Of a DNA stretch of 64,000 nt, positions 9,733-19,193 are shown piece by piece (the first letter of the stretch is position 1; the number at the start of each line of letters is the position of its first letter). Made by a program: the position numbers and the translations under genes. The notes under the pieces are model-generated. The model ran no database searches. It was not told the DNA's origin and was given only the letters and a program-made list of their open reading frames with translations. Source of the stretch: Raoultibacter phocaeensis (GTDB taxonomy: Bacteria > Actinomycetota > Coriobacteriia > Coriobacteriales > Eggerthellaceae); contig NZ_CABDUX010000002.1 in NCBI RefSeq assembly GCF_901411515.1, positions 744,001 to 808,000 of the forward strand, written 5' to 3'.

Positions 9733-10293
9733 ATGAACGAACTGTTGTCCCAGCTGTGGACGCCCGAGCTGCAATCGGCATTCACGATCGTCGTCGTGCT
9801 GCTGGTCGTGCTCTACGTGCTGTCCATCGTTTGGGTGGTGCGCGATGCCTACCTGCGTGGATCATTCTGGTACATCTGGGCGATCGTCGCGCTCGTGCCG
9901 CTTGTCGGCGTGATAGCGTATTGCTTGCTTCGCCCCCCGCTTCTGCAGATCGACCGCGACGAGCAGGAACTCGAAATCGCACTCAAGCAGCGCGAGCTCA
10001 TGAAGTACGGCGAATGCGCGAACTGCGGCTATCCGGTGGAGGCCGATTTCGTTCTGTGCCCGAACTGCCACCAGCGCTTGAAGAACCTCTGCATGACCTG
10101 CAATCATGCGCTCGATCCGTCGTGGACGGTGTGCCCGTACTGCGCCACCCCCGTTACAGGAGGCGCGCCTCGCCGTGGTGCTGTGCGACCCCGTTCAGGC
10201 GCGACAACTACCACGCCGCAGAATGCGGCCACCCAGCAAGCGAGATCGGCTCGCTCACGTTCGCGCTCGGGCGATGAGCTCGGCGCACAGTAG
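9733..10293 (+). CDS. Membrane protein with PLDc_N-like helices and two zinc ribbons
   Basis: 186 residues from ATG 9733, which follows AACGAGG. Two transmembrane helices (about 16-36 and 43-63) flank WVVRDAYLRGSFWYIWAIVALVPLVG, the look of a phospholipase D nuclease N-terminal (PLDc_N) segment. Then come four CxxC pairs forming two zinc ribbons (CANCGYPV, CPNCHQR, CMTCNHA, CPYCATP). The tail is Arg/Ser/Thr-rich and disordered. The ribbons should face the cytoplasm. No enzymatic function can be assigned; such small proteins may be adaptors. Confidence 0.7.
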   Translation: MNELLSQLWTPELQSAFTIVVVLLVVLYVLSIVWVVRDAYLRGSFWYIWAIVALVPLVGVIAYCLLRPPLLQIDRDEQELEIALKQRELMKYGECANCGYPVEADFVLCPNCHQRLKNLCMTCNHALDPSWTVCPYCATPVTGGAPRRGAVRPRSGATTTTPQNAATQQARSARSRSRSGDELGAQ

Positions 10294-10313
10294 TTCTCAA
10301 CTGTATGCAACGC

Positions 10314-10345
10314 GAAGCCGCCCTCGTATGGCGGCTTCGTTGTTC
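10314..10345 (+). terminator. Terminator after the zinc-ribbon gene
   Basis: Stem GAAGCCGCC (10314-10322) with GGCGGCTTC (10330-10338), 7-base loop, then GTTGTTC. The stem can extend by AAC/GTT pairs on the outside. Confidence 0.65.
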
Positions 10346-10448
10346 GTAGGGCCGATGGGCCCGCATGAAGGTGTTCGATCCGCGAGGGACGGCACCGCAA
10401 CGATCGTGCAGGTGCTTTGTACGCACCCGGCACAGGAAAGGATTTGAC

Positions 10449-12362
10449 ATGGAAATCATTTTGCCCGACGGATCGCGCAAGGAACTCGAGGACGGCGCGA
10501 CGGTTGCCGACATAGCGGCGTCGATCGGCGCAGGCCTTGCGAAAGCTGCGCTTGCCGGCATCGTCGACGGCGTTGCGGTCGATCTCGGTTGCGAGGTGCA
10601 CGATGGCGAGCAGGTATCGATCATCACGAATAAGACTCCCGAAGCCATCGAGATACTCAGGCATTCGACGGCGCATATCATGGCGGCGGCGCTCGTGGAC
10701 TTGTACGGCGATGTGAAGTTCGGCGTCGGTCCTGCGATCGAGGACGGTTTCTACTACGATATCAAGCTGGACGACAATCTGGGTCCCGATGATCTTGCGA
10801 AAGTCGAGGCCCGCATGGCCGAGATCATCGCTGCTGCCGAGCCATTTGAACGTCGCGTTGTTACGCGCGCCGAAGCCGAGGAACTTTTCTCCGACCAGCC
10901 GTTCAAGCTCGAGCTCATTGCCGAGCTGCCCGAGGACGAGGCCATCACCACGTACTCGATCGGCAGGTTCACCGATCTGTGCCGCGGCCCCCATCTTCCC
11001 GACACGTCGAAGGTTCCCGCGTTCAAGCTCACAAAGCTCGCCGGCGCGTACTGGCGCGGCGACAGCGAGCGCGAGATGCTCCAGCGCGTGTACGGCACGG
11101 CATTCTTCAGCAAGAAGGAGCTTGAAACCTATCTTCACAATCTCGAAGAAGCCGAGAAGCGCGATCATCGCAAGCTGGGCCGCGAGCTCGGCATCTACAC
11201 GATGGATCCGCTCGCCGGCGTCGGCCTGCCGATGTATCTGCCCAAGGGCGCGCGCATCATCCGCACGATGCAGGAGTGGCTGCGCCGCGATCTGTACGAG
11301 CGCGGCTACGAGGAGGTCATCACGCCGCACATCTATAACGCCGACGTGTGGAAGATGAGCGGCCACTACGACTTCTACCATGAGAACATGTACTTCTTCG
11401 AGATCAACGAGGGCGACGAAGAGAATCCGCGCATGAGCGAGTACGGCGTGAAGCCCATGAACTGCCCCGGCCACGTCATGCTGTACAAGGCCGACTTGCA
11501 CTCCTATCGCGATCTGCCGCTGCGCTACTTCGAGTTCGGCACGGTCTACCGCCACGAGATGAGCGGCGTCGTGCACGGCCTTCTGCGCGCCCGCGGGTTC
11601 ACGCAAGACGATGCGCATGTGTTCTGCACCAAAGACCAGGTGGTCGACGAGGTGGTCGCCATCCTCGATCTCGTGGACCACATCATGACCACGTTCGGGT
11701 TCGAGTACACGGCCGAAATATCGACACGTCCCGAGAAGAGCATCGGTTCTGACGACATGTGGGAGCATGCAACGACGTCGCTTGAGGAAGCGTGCTCCCG
11801 CCACGGCCTTGAGTACGAGATCAACGAGGGCGACGGCGCATTCTACGGTCCGAAGATCGACATCAAGGTGAAAGATGCCATCGGTCGTACGTGGCAGTGC
11901 TCGACCGTTCAGGTCGACTTCAACTTTCCCGAACGGTTTAACTTGACGTACCGCACCGAGGACAACTCCGAGGAGCGTCCCTGGATGCTTCACCGCGCCA
12001 TCTTCGGTTCGATCGAGCGTTTCTTGGGTATCCTGATCGAGCACTATGCAGGCGCGCTGCCTTTGTGGCTCGCACCCGTGCAGGTGGCTGTGCTGCCCCT
12101 GACCGATCGCCACGTCGATGCGGCGAACGAACTCATCGGCAAGCTGAAGGCGGCGGGCGGACGCGTAGAGCTCTATGCGCAAAACGAGCCTATGCGCGTG
12201 AAGATCGCGAAGGCGCAGAGCCAGAAGATCCCCTACATGGTCGTGCTCGGCGATAAAGAAGTCGAGAACGGCACCGTGAGCGTGCGCGAACGCCATGAAG
12301 GCGATCTGGGCAGCTGGGACGTCCAGAAGCTCGTCGATATCATCGAGGAAGCGGCGTTGTAA
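10449..12362 (+). CDS. thrS: Threonyl-tRNA synthetase
   Basis: A class II synthetase that charges tRNA-Thr; 637 residues. I choose ATG 10449 (MEIILPDGSRKELEDG) because it begins the N-terminal TGS domain and AAAGGA stands before it; the frame extends upstream without homology. The second additional domain HSTAHIMAAAL (zinc-dependent editing, HxxxH) is at about 77-87. The catalytic core shows MNCPGHVMLYK with its zinc cysteine, and the anticodon-binding domain ends the protein. The leader (10346-10448) is too short for a T-box. Confidence 0.96.
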   Translation: MEIILPDGSRKELEDGATVADIAASIGAGLAKAALAGIVDGVAVDLGCEVHDGEQVSIITNKTPEAIEILRHSTAHIMAAALVDLYGDVKFGVGPAIEDGFYYDIKLDDNLGPDDLAKVEARMAEIIAAAEPFERRVVTRAEAEELFSDQPFKLELIAELPEDEAITTYSIGRFTDLCRGPHLPDTSKVPAFKLTKLAGAYWRGDSEREMLQRVYGTAFFSKKELETYLHNLEEAEKRDHRKLGRELGIYTMDPLAGVGLPMYLPKGARIIRTMQEWLRRDLYERGYEEVITPHIYNADVWKMSGHYDFYHENMYFFEINEGDEENPRMSEYGVKPMNCPGHVMLYKADLHSYRDLPLRYFEFGTVYRHEMSGVVHGLLRARGFTQDDAHVFCTKDQVVDEVVAILDLVDHIMTTFGFEYTAEISTRPEKSIGSDDMWEHATTSLEEACSRHGLEYEINEGDGAFYGPKIDIKVKDAIGRTWQCSTVQVDFNFPERFNLTYRTEDNSEERPWMLHRAIFGSIERFLGILIEHYAGALPLWLAPVQVAVLPLTDRHVDAANELIGKLKAAGGRVELYAQNEPMRVKIAKAQSQKIPYMVVLGDKEVENGTVSVRERHEGDLGSWDVQKLVDIIEEAAL

Positions 12363-12388
12363 AACGATTTCCCAACTACTGCGTCATT

Positions 12389-12439
12389 GAGGCTCCGGGC
12401 AGCTCGAATGAATCGATCGCTCGGAGCCTCGCGTATTTT
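12389..12439 (+). terminator. Terminator after thrS
   Basis: A 9-bp stem, GAGGCTCCG (12389-12397) with CGGAGCCTC (12422-12430), followed by GCGTATTTT. The loop is long (24 bases) but contains a further CGA/TCG-rich fold. It may also serve the minus-strand gene that ends at 12477. Confidence 0.6.
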
Positions 12440-12476
12440 CCTGTCGGAATCGTGTCGGTCGGTGTACGCTATGCGG

Positions 12477-13316
12477 CTATCGACGGTCGTTTTCGTTTGG
12501 GTCGGGAAGCCAGAAGCGGTATGCTGTAGCGGGCTCGCTGTCCCACGTGGTTATGCAGAATTTCGAAAGGTCGTAGGTTCCATCGGCATGGGTTCCGGTC
12601 AACTCTTGTTTCGGGAGCACGAACGCTACCGTAATGGTTCGTTTCTCCGAGGGCGCAAGTATGTTCCAGCCATCCTTCAGGGCGTAGTGGATGAGGTTCT
12701 CGTCTTGCCGGGGCTCGCCGTATAATTCCGAAAAGATGCCGAGGTCCAGCTGCCATCCGCTGCCGATAAAGTCGGAGTCCGTACCGTCGAACCTGTCTGC
12801 CCAGAGCGCGAGCGTGGGCATGTAGGTTTCTGCGTCGCTTTCGTTTGCGAGGGTGATATCGGCAAACACGACAAAGCTCTCAAGCGGTTTTCGCTGACGG
12901 GGGTTTGCCTCGGCATAGTGCGGGTACCATTCTCGGAATGATTGCAGGCTGACGGCCTTCGAGCTTTCGACCTTCATGGTGAGGGCCGAGCATTCGTAGG
13001 ACCATTCGGGCGTCTCGGCGAACTGCCGGGCGATTTCCGTACCCATGAAATCGAGCTCTTCATCGGTTATCAAGTGTTTCCTGCCTTGCTCAAGATCCTC
13101 AAGCGCATAGGGCATGTTCGGAGGTATGTCGACGACGCTTTCTGCCTCGACGGTGCTGTAGACGGCGAAACTCCATGCCTCGGCTTCGTACTCGGTAGCA
13201 GCGGTTCTCGGTGATCCAGGAAGGTAGCGTCCGATTGCCCATCCTGCGACAAGCGCTCCTGCAAGCAGGCAGCATATGCCCGCTGTGATACGTTTTGTTC
13301 GCGTGGTTGCCTGCAA
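12477..13316 (-). CDS. Secreted or membrane-anchored protein of unknown function
   Basis: 279 residues from TTG 13316, with AAAGGA nine bases upstream. An N-terminal hydrophobic stretch (about residues 10-30, ITAGICCLLAGALVAGWAIG) serves as signal anchor. The rest is soluble, with FVVFADITLANESDAETYMPTLALW suggesting a beta-sandwich of the kind found in DUF4352/telokin-like extracellular domains. No catalytic motif is visible. It faces away from the LuxR gene, sharing the 100-bp region between them. Confidence 0.55.
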   Translation of the reverse strand: MQATTRTKRITAGICCLLAGALVAGWAIGRYLPGSPRTAATEYEAEAWSFAVYSTVEAESVVDIPPNMPYALEDLEQGRKHLITDEELDFMGTEIARQFAETPEWSYECSALTMKVESSKAVSLQSFREWYPHYAEANPRQRKPLESFVVFADITLANESDAETYMPTLALWADRFDGTDSDFIGSGWQLDLGIFSELYGEPRQDENLIHYALKDGWNILAPSEKRTITVAFVLPKQELTGTHADGTYDLSKFCITTWDSEPATAYRFWLPDPNENDRR

Positions 13317-13541
13317 CAGATCACATCCTTTACGACGGGTTCATTACCTGAAACCCTATCACGCAAAGACGAAAATCAGCAATGATGATTTATATCACCC
13401 CTGTTCTCGGCTTTTGCGATGCGACGATTTGCTACGCTGTTTCGTGCGAAGACCAACGGTTGCCAGTTGGTATGCGCTGCGCTTGCGAACACGGTAGAGC
13501 GGGCTTCGTTTGCGGATATGAGGGCTAAGGAATATGGTGCG

Positions 13542-14195
13542 ATGTTCGATTGGGCTGCGATGGTGTCTGTTTTGTGTTTGACGGGCGTGTTCGCTGGATT
13601 CTGCATCGCCGTTTCATGCGCATTCTTCGTTCAGCACCCTTTGCGGGTTCACTATCGCATGGTGGCACTCTGGGCCATTGCGCTTACCGCGGCGGCGTTG
13701 CTCGGCCCAATTGCAACGGATGCTCTTGGTGCGGATGAGGCATTCGTTGCGATTTTCCTTGCCGTGCTCCTTGTTGCGGCTCTGTTCCTGTCGATTGTTC
13801 TCTTTCGATATTGGGAGACAAGGGACGCGCTTGCGGCGGTTGCGTATTTGCAGATGGGTCGCTATCGGATGCGCGCTATCGAAACCGGCGTTTCGGGACT
13901 GAAGGAGGATCCCGCTTGTAATTCAAGGGTAGCCGATGTTTCATCCGATACGCTGTCTTCTGAGTCGGCGATGGTGTATGCGATGGCTGCACGCCGGTAC
14001 GATCTTACCCGAAGGGAAGAAGAGGTGCTGCGGCTGCTACTCGACGGCAAAAGCTTTGCGGCGATAGCGGGGGAGCTTTTCATCTCCGACAACACGGTGA
14101 AGACCCATGTTCGCCATATCTATCGCAAGATGGGCGTGAATCGCAAACAAGGTCTCAGCGAGAAAGTGTACGGACCCGCCTCGGCTTCGGAATGA
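13542..14195 (+). CDS. LuxR-family regulator with N-terminal membrane helices
   Basis: 217 residues from ATG 13542, with AAGGAA nine bases upstream; earlier in-frame ATGs have no ribosome site. Three hydrophobic helices come first (about 5-30, 38-57 and 65-87). A linker and a C-terminal LuxR helix-turn-helix follow ([22 protein letters not shown]...[17 protein letters not shown]). Eggerthellaceae encode many membrane-bound LuxR regulators, usually with about 12 helices; this one keeps only three. Its stop overlaps the start of a tiny ORF (ATGA). The signal sensed is unknown. Confidence 0.8.
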   Translation: MFDWAAMVSVLCLTGVFAGFCIAVSCAFFVQHPLRVHYRMVALWAIALTAAALLGPIATDALGADEAFVAIFLAVLLVAALFLSIVLFRYWETRDALAAVAYLQMGRYRMRAIETGVSGLKEDPACNSRVADVSSDTLSSESAMVYAMAARRYDLTRREEEVLRLLLDGKSFAAIAGELFISDNTVKTHVRHIYRKMGVNRKQGLSEKVYGPASASE

Positions 14196-14284
14196 CGATT
14201 GTCGAACGAGCGGTAGCGGAAGAAAAATCGCGAGAGGCCTTCATGTTGGCAGAGATTTACGATGCTGAACTTGCTCAGGGCTAG
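14192..14284 (+). CDS. Tiny ORF coupled to the luxR stop
   Basis: A 30-codon frame begins with an ATG that overlaps the luxR stop (ATGA at 14192-14195) and ends TAG at 14282-14284. The peptide is charged and helical ([20 protein letters not shown], then [10 protein letters not shown]). It may be a translationally coupled microprotein, or the remnant of a longer gene. I do not recognise it. Nothing supported is seen between 14285 and 14534. Confidence 0.3.
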   Translation: MTIVERAVAEEKSREAFMLAEIYDAELAQG

Positions 14285-14534
14285 AAAGGGAGGAAGCTAA
14301 ATTCCCGATCTGCGGGTCTCGTGCAGTTGCACAAGATCTCCGGCTCCGATTGCAGCTCCAGTGAGGCTTTTACAGTTCACGATCGCAAATCTCTGCCACC
14401 TTTGCTCCACATTTTCAAATTTTCGATGTTCCGCGATGCTGGGAATCGAAAACTCCCTTAATCCCGATGCGCTGAGCATGTGGAGGCGGATGGCCAGAGC
14501 TTTTCGCCATGGGCGCCGTCTGCTTCCTCGGTGG

Positions 14535-16511
14535 CTAGCCGGCGGCATCGTCGGAGGTGCCAGGTTTTTCTTCTAGCACGTCGTCGGCTCCCGTATCTTC
14601 CTCGTCGTCGCCCGCACCCCACGATCCGTAGCCGCGTCCGAATCGGCGGCCCTCTTCTTTGCGCAGCGCGCGCCGAGCTTCGCGTGCAGTGTGGCGCTCT
14701 TCGCGGCGTTTCTTGTGGGCGGCTTCGATCTCGGCTTTCTCGTCGTCGCTGAGTTTTTCGAATTCGGCCAGACGGCGCGCCTGCTCGGCTGCGAACAGAA
14801 GCGCCACGCGATCGGCATGGGCGGCTCGCGCGGCCGATGCCTTTCGAGCGAGCTCGTCGCGCTTCTCTTCTGCGGCGGTGCGCAGTGCGGTGCGGCTTTG
14901 GAGGGCGGCGGCTTTATCCTGCCAGTTGCCGCTTTGCTGCGCCTCGACGGTCTGGTCGCCGACTTTCTTCACGGTCTGCCAGCGCAGATCGCCCTCGGTT
15001 TTGAGGTGCTCCCATGTTTTGTCGCCCGTGCGCTTCGCCGATGCCCATTCGTCATCGCCTTGCTTCTTGATCTCATCCCAGAGCGCTGGATCGAGTTCGG
15101 CTCCCTGGATGAGCGCGTTCGCGCGGTCGATATGATCGCTTGGAAGCCAGGTATCCATGGGGCCGCGGCCTGTGTGATGCGAGAGAAAGCCAGCCGCTTT
15201 CGTGCGGGCGAACGAAGCGGCTCGCAAAGCCGCGTCCTGCTTGGCGAGCATGCGCTCGAGCGCCAGGTGGTCGCGCAGGATGCTGCCGATCTCGCGAGGG
15301 TTCTTGCTGATCTCCTTGACGGCGACGATGGGTTGCGCATCGACCACGCGGTAGGTTATAGAAGCGAGAAACGGCATGAGGAACACAGTGATGGCGCCTG
15401 CCGATACGAGTACCGAAGCGGTGTCTTGCGGCATGGCACCCACCTTTACCGCCACGCTTGTCACAGCCACGATGATGGGCAAGGCGGTCGTGCAGTACAG
15501 AGCAACGGTGAGGCGACTGTTCGGCGACATGTCACGCGTATCCTTGCCGGTCGTCAGCGCGATGAATATGGGAACAGCGCGGATGAGCAGCAGCATGAGA
15601 ATGAACCCGACAAGAAGCACAGGCTGCGTGAACACCGCCATGAGGTTGATCTTCGCGCCCGACGCGATGAAGAACACGGGGATGAGGAACCCGTACGCGA
15701 TGCCGTCGAGCTTCATTTCGAGGTCGTGGTCGCCTTCGGGAATCACGTAGCGCAGCACGAACCCTGCTGCGAAAGCGCCGAGCACGATGTCGAGATCGAA
15801 GATTGCCGAGAGGGCGACGAGTGCCACGAGCAGAAGCACCGTCACGCGCATGGCCGTCTGGGCGGTGGTGTTGGCGTTGGCGGTGAGGAACTTGAACCCC
15901 GCACCGCCGGCCTTCTTCGCCTTGGCGGAGAATACGCCCGCCAAAACCGCGACGCCGACGAAGCCGATGAGGATGAGCACCGTTTTCCATTCCGCGCGCG
16001 ACGAAAGCAGAAGGGCCATGGCGATGACGGGACCGAGCTCGCCGTAGGTTCCGTAGGCGAGGATCGATTCGCCCACGCGGGTTTCCATGAGGTTGCGCTC
16101 TTTGAGGATGGGAAGCAGCGTGCCGAGCGCGGTTGTGGTAAGGGCGATAGCGACCGCGATGCCGTCGACATGGCTGATCGAGAAGTTAGGGGAGAGCCGC
16201 ACAGCCAAAAACCCGAGACCGAGCGTGATGATCCACGTGACGAGGCCGCGTTTTCCCTGCGAGCCCGTCAAATGCTTCGGATTGATTTCGTAGCCCGCGA
16301 GCAAGAAAAGAAACGCGAGACCAAGGTCTGAAAGCAGCGCCACCGATTCGGTCATGCGGATCAAATCGACCATGTACGGCCCGAGCAGGGCTCCTGCGAC
16401 AAGGAGGAAGACGACTTCGGGTATCGGTTTTCCAGGGATGAGCTGGGCGACCATCGGGGACACGGCGGCGACGAGCGCGATGACGGCGAGCGATATGAGA
16501 TCGACGGGCAT
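14535..16511 (-). CDS. CPA2-family cation:proton antiporter with long charged tail
   Basis: 658 residues from ATG 16511, with GAAAGGG upstream; the frame extends 19 codons further without a ribosome site. The first ~400 residues are about 12 membrane helices with Na+/H+ exchanger features (FLFLLAGYEINPKHL, HVDGIAVAIALTTTALGTLLPIL, DLDIVLGAFAAGFVLRY). The cytoplasmic tail of roughly 250 residues is Arg/Glu/Lys/Asp-rich, contains repeats of the type DEWASAKRTGDKTWEHLKTEGDLRWQTV, and ends acidic. No TrkA/RCK NAD-binding domain is apparent. It probably exchanges Na+ or K+ for protons. Confidence 0.82.
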   Translation of the reverse strand: MPVDLISLAVIALVAAVSPMVAQLIPGKPIPEVVFLLVAGALLGPYMVDLIRMTESVALLSDLGLAFLFLLAGYEINPKHLTGSQGKRGLVTWIITLGLGFLAVRLSPNFSISHVDGIAVAIALTTTALGTLLPILKERNLMETRVGESILAYGTYGELGPVIAMALLLSSRAEWKTVLILIGFVGVAVLAGVFSAKAKKAGGAGFKFLTANANTTAQTAMRVTVLLLVALVALSAIFDLDIVLGAFAAGFVLRYVIPEGDHDLEMKLDGIAYGFLIPVFFIASGAKINLMAVFTQPVLLVGFILMLLLIRAVPIFIALTTGKDTRDMSPNSRLTVALYCTTALPIIVAVTSVAVKVGAMPQDTASVLVSAGAITVFLMPFLASITYRVVDAQPIVAVKEISKNPREIGSILRDHLALERMLAKQDAALRAASFARTKAAGFLSHHTGRGPMDTWLPSDHIDRANALIQGAELDPALWDEIKKQGDDEWASAKRTGDKTWEHLKTEGDLRWQTVKKVGDQTVEAQQSGNWQDKAAALQSRTALRTAAEEKRDELARKASAARAAHADRVALLFAAEQARRLAEFEKLSDDEKAEIEAAHKKRREERHTAREARRALRKEEGRRFGRGYGSWGAGDDEEDTGADDVLEEKPGTSDDAAG

Positions 16512-16854
16512 AGAGCAGGCCCTTTCTGGCGGCTCAAACGGTACGGTTCGGTTTGGGAGATTATACACCTCCTATGATCGGGAATTCGTAAACCCCTTGC
16601 AACGACCTGCGTATCTACGAAAAGGAGCAGAAGAGGACTGGTGCTGACCTGTCGTTTTCGGGGGTCGAGTCATGTCGCACAGCCGAAAGCGCGCTTGCGG
16701 TTGTTCAAGGCATGCTCGACCTCGATCTCATGTGCGCACTCATGTTGTACAGCCCCGATACGTAAATCGATTGGTTGCAAACGGTCGATCCCGACGAAAA
16801 CCGCACGTTTTCGCGGTAGCATATACGGCGAATCGAAAAAGAAAGGACGTTGCC
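16512..16854. other. Divergent intergenic region
   Basis: The region separates the antiporter from the YbjQ gene. It contains a hairpin, CGAAAAC (16795-16801) with GTTTTCG (16807-16813) and a 5-base loop, about 40 bases before the YbjQ start. No gene is supported. Confidence 0.4.
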
Positions 16855-17178
16855 ATGATCGTTACCACCACACCGGAAGTTGAAGGTTACGCCATTACCG
16901 GATACTACGGCGTCGTATTCGGGGAAGTCATTACCGGTGTCAATTTCTTGCGGGACTTCGGCGCGGGTATTCGCAACATAGTCGGCGGAAGAAGCGAAGG
17001 CTACGAAGCGGAGCTGACGCAGGCGCGCACCGAGGCGCTGCAGGAGCTTGAGCAGCGGGCGGCCTCGATGGGTGCGCATGCGGTCGTTGGCGTGGATATC
17101 GACTACGAAGTGCTCGGCCAGGGCAACATGCTCATGGTCACGGCCTCGGGCACCGCCGTGACGCTGGCCGCTAAGTAG
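16855..17178 (+). CDS. YbjQ/UPF0145 family protein
   Basis: 107 residues from ATG 16855 after GAAAGGACG. The family signature is clear: [25 protein letters not shown], the long helix [18 protein letters not shown], and [18 protein letters not shown]0145 proteins form small pentameric beta/alpha rings annotated as putative heavy-metal-binding; no function is proven. It is followed 11 bp later by the K+ channel gene and is likely co-transcribed with it. Confidence 0.85.
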   Translation: MIVTTTPEVEGYAITGYYGVVFGEVITGVNFLRDFGAGIRNIVGGRSEGYEAELTQARTEALQELEQRAASMGAHAVVGVDIDYEVLGQGNMLMVTASGTAVTLAAK

Positions 17179-17189
17179 GAGAGCGCATC

Positions 17190-18062
17190 GTGACGTTGCG
17201 GGTTGATGACGGCAAGCTTGACGACGCTTCCCCTTTCAAGCGCCAGGCGTTCTACGCGCTCAATGCTCCGATGCGCGGCAATGTGCCGGCACGCGTATTC
17301 GGTATCGGAATATTCGTCCTCATCATCGCAAACGCGCTGTTCGTATTCGTGGATGCCCATACGGGCCTTCCGGATGTCATCTATGCCGTGATGGCGGCGA
17401 TCGGCATGGTGTCGACGGTGTGCTTCCTTATCGAGTACTGCTTTCGCGTATGGACATCCGATCTGTCGCATGCGGACATGAAGCCAAAGCGCGCACGCGT
17501 GCGCTATGTCGTATCGCTCATGGGTCTGATCGACCTGCTTGCCTTTCTTCCGGGTATGCTTGCCTGGTTCTTTCCGCTTTCACCTGCGCTGTTGGCGAGC
17601 GTTCCCGTGATCCGTCTCGTGCGCCTCATAAAGATATCGCGCTATATGAAAGGGTTGCATTCGATCGCGCTCGTATTCGAGAAGCGCCGTCAGGAGATCA
17701 TCTCGGCGTTCATGGTGCTCGCGTTGCTCACGGTGACGGCGAGCGTGCTCATGTACCAGGTGGAAAACCCCGTGCAGCCCGAAAAGTTCGACAGCGTGTT
17801 CACGGGCATGTACTGGGCCATGACTACCATCACCTCGACGGGATACGGCGATTTGGTGCCGGTGACGGGCATGGGCCGCTTCATCGGCTTCTGCACGATG
17901 GTGCTTTCGATCGCGGTCGTCGCCATTCCCGCGGGTATTTTCTCCGCAGGGTTCGTGTCGCAATTTAGGGAAGACGACGCCCGCACGGCCCGTCGCGAAC
18001 GCCGGGAGCGGATGGACGAGTGCGAAGGGCAAGATGAGGGGGATGGGGACGCGAGCCGCTAG
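17190..18062 (+). CDS. Voltage-gated potassium channel
   Basis: 290 residues from GTG 17190 with AGGAGAG upstream. It has six membrane helices. The S4 voltage sensor carries a positive charge at every third residue (R142, R145, K148, R151, K154 in VPVIRLVRLIKISRYMK). The pore loop holds the K+ filter TSTGYGDL (about 215-222). The C-terminus is short, acidic and Arg-rich with no RCK domain. It conducts K+ across the membrane. Its TAG stop overlaps the patatin stop on the other strand. Confidence 0.92.
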   Translation: MTLRVDDGKLDDASPFKRQAFYALNAPMRGNVPARVFGIGIFVLIIANALFVFVDAHTGLPDVIYAVMAAIGMVSTVCFLIEYCFRVWTSDLSHADMKPKRARVRYVVSLMGLIDLLAFLPGMLAWFFPLSPALLASVPVIRLVRLIKISRYMKGLHSIALVFEKRRQEIISAFMVLALLTVTASVLMYQVENPVQPEKFDSVFTGMYWAMTTITSTGYGDLVPVTGMGRFIGFCTMVLSIAVVAIPAGIFSAGFVSQFREDDARTARRERRERMDECEGQDEGDGDASR

Positions 18063-18991
18063 CGCAGGTCGTCTCCTAGATAGCGCTTGAGCTCAGGCCA
18101 GGTTCGTGCCGCGGTTTCGTATCCCTGTTCGTAGAGGGCGAACAATTTGTCGGGATCCTTCTCCATGCTTCCGATGGTTACCGGCTCGGGCGGCCGGATC
18201 ACGAACACCGTATCATTTTCGTGCATTTTCGGAAGCGCGCGGTACAGGCGGTTGTATTCGAAGTGGCGGTAGCGCATGCGGTCGACGAAGTACGGATACG
18301 CGCTGTATTGGCGCGAAGCGAGTGCCTGGAGCTTGTTGGGCTCCTTCTTGTAGCTTTCGTGCTGCGTAAGCACGACAACATGCTTCTTCGTGCTGGTGAA
18401 AAGCGAGTACATGATGGGAACGCTATCGCACGTGCCCCCGTCGAGCAGATGCTTTCCGTCGATCTCGACGATCTTGCTTACAAGCGGCATGGCCGACGAT
18501 GCGATGAGGTAGGGAAGATCGGCTATAGGATCGGTAAACGCATGGTAGTCGGCTTCGCCGGTTTCGAGGTTGCTTGCAACGGTGGTGAGTTTCATGGGCG
18601 AGTTCCGAAACGCCTCGTAATTGAAGGGCTCGAGTACGTTGGGGATCGTATCGAATGTGAACTCGACACCGAAGGCGTTGCCGGTGCGCACGAAGCTTTT
18701 CATCGAAAGATAGCGCCAATCCGAGCAGTACTTGGTGTTGAGGTAGCACGTGCGTCCGTCTTCGCCCGCAACGTAGTTATAGCCGTTGAGCGCACCTGCC
18801 GAGGTGCCGATGACGTGATGCGCCCAGAACTTCTGATCCATGAAGAAATCGAGGACTCCTGCGGTGAACTGACCGCGCATCGCGCCGCCTTCGAGTACGA
18901 GGTTCACAGGCGATGCGGCGCATCCTGTGTATGCCGGTTCGTGGAGGCTTGCGTGCACGCGCTCTGCAGGTGTTTGCTTGCTGGTTTCCAT
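18059..18991 (-). CDS. Patatin-like phospholipase (RssA/YjjU type)
   Basis: 310 residues from ATG 18991 (METSKQTPAER), preceded by AGAAGGGAACG. The patatin fold is marked by the oxyanion loop GGAMRG (35-40), the nucleophile elbow GTSAG with Ser64, and the catalytic aspartate in DGG (D184). It should be a cytoplasmic lipid acyl hydrolase using a Ser-Asp dyad. It converges on the K+ channel gene, and the two stop codons share the bases CTAG at 18059-18062, leaving no room for a terminator between them. Confidence 0.88.
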   Translation of the reverse strand: METSKQTPAERVHASLHEPAYTGCAASPVNLVLEGGAMRGQFTAGVLDFFMDQKFWAHHVIGTSAGALNGYNYVAGEDGRTCYLNTKYCSDWRYLSMKSFVRTGNAFGVEFTFDTIPNVLEPFNYEAFRNSPMKLTTVASNLETGEADYHAFTDPIADLPYLIASSAMPLVSKIVEIDGKHLLDGGTCDSVPIMYSLFTSTKKHVVVLTQHESYKKEPNKLQALASRQYSAYPYFVDRMRYRHFEYNRLYRALPKMHENDTVFVIRPPEPVTIGSMEKDPDKLFALYEQGYETAARTWPELKRYLGDDLR

Positions 18992-19018
18992 GCTTTCGTT
19001 CCCTTCTGTCAAACCGAT

Positions 19019-19024
19019 AGTATA
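19019..19024 (-). promoter_or_regulatory. Probable -10 of the patatin gene
   Basis: On the minus strand this reads TATACT, 28 bases before the start codon. The -35 position (about 19042-19047, TTCGGA) is a weak match. Confidence 0.35.
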
Positions 19025-19081
19025 GCGCTTCTTACTGTTCGTCCGAATAACGTCGATTTGTTTCCTAAATGGCAACACTCG

Positions 19082-19110
19082 TGTTCAGCGCCGATGCGAA
19101 CCGCTACAAT
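19082..19110 (+). promoter_or_regulatory. Promoter of trxA
   Basis: TGTTCA (19082-19087), a 17-base spacer and TACAAT (19105-19110), giving a leader of roughly 75 bases before trxA. Confidence 0.5.
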
Positions 19111-19193
19111 GGAATCAATACAAGATGAGCATGCGAACGAAATGCGAGCATGCGAGCGGATCGAGAGACCCGCGCAGCTTTTAGGAGGTTGCA

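Noticed and set aside
14297-14548. 83-codon minus-strand frame downstream of the antiporter
   Set aside because: It overlaps the antiporter end, has no ribosome site and resembles no family I know. Not strong enough to annotate, though it falls in otherwise empty sequence.
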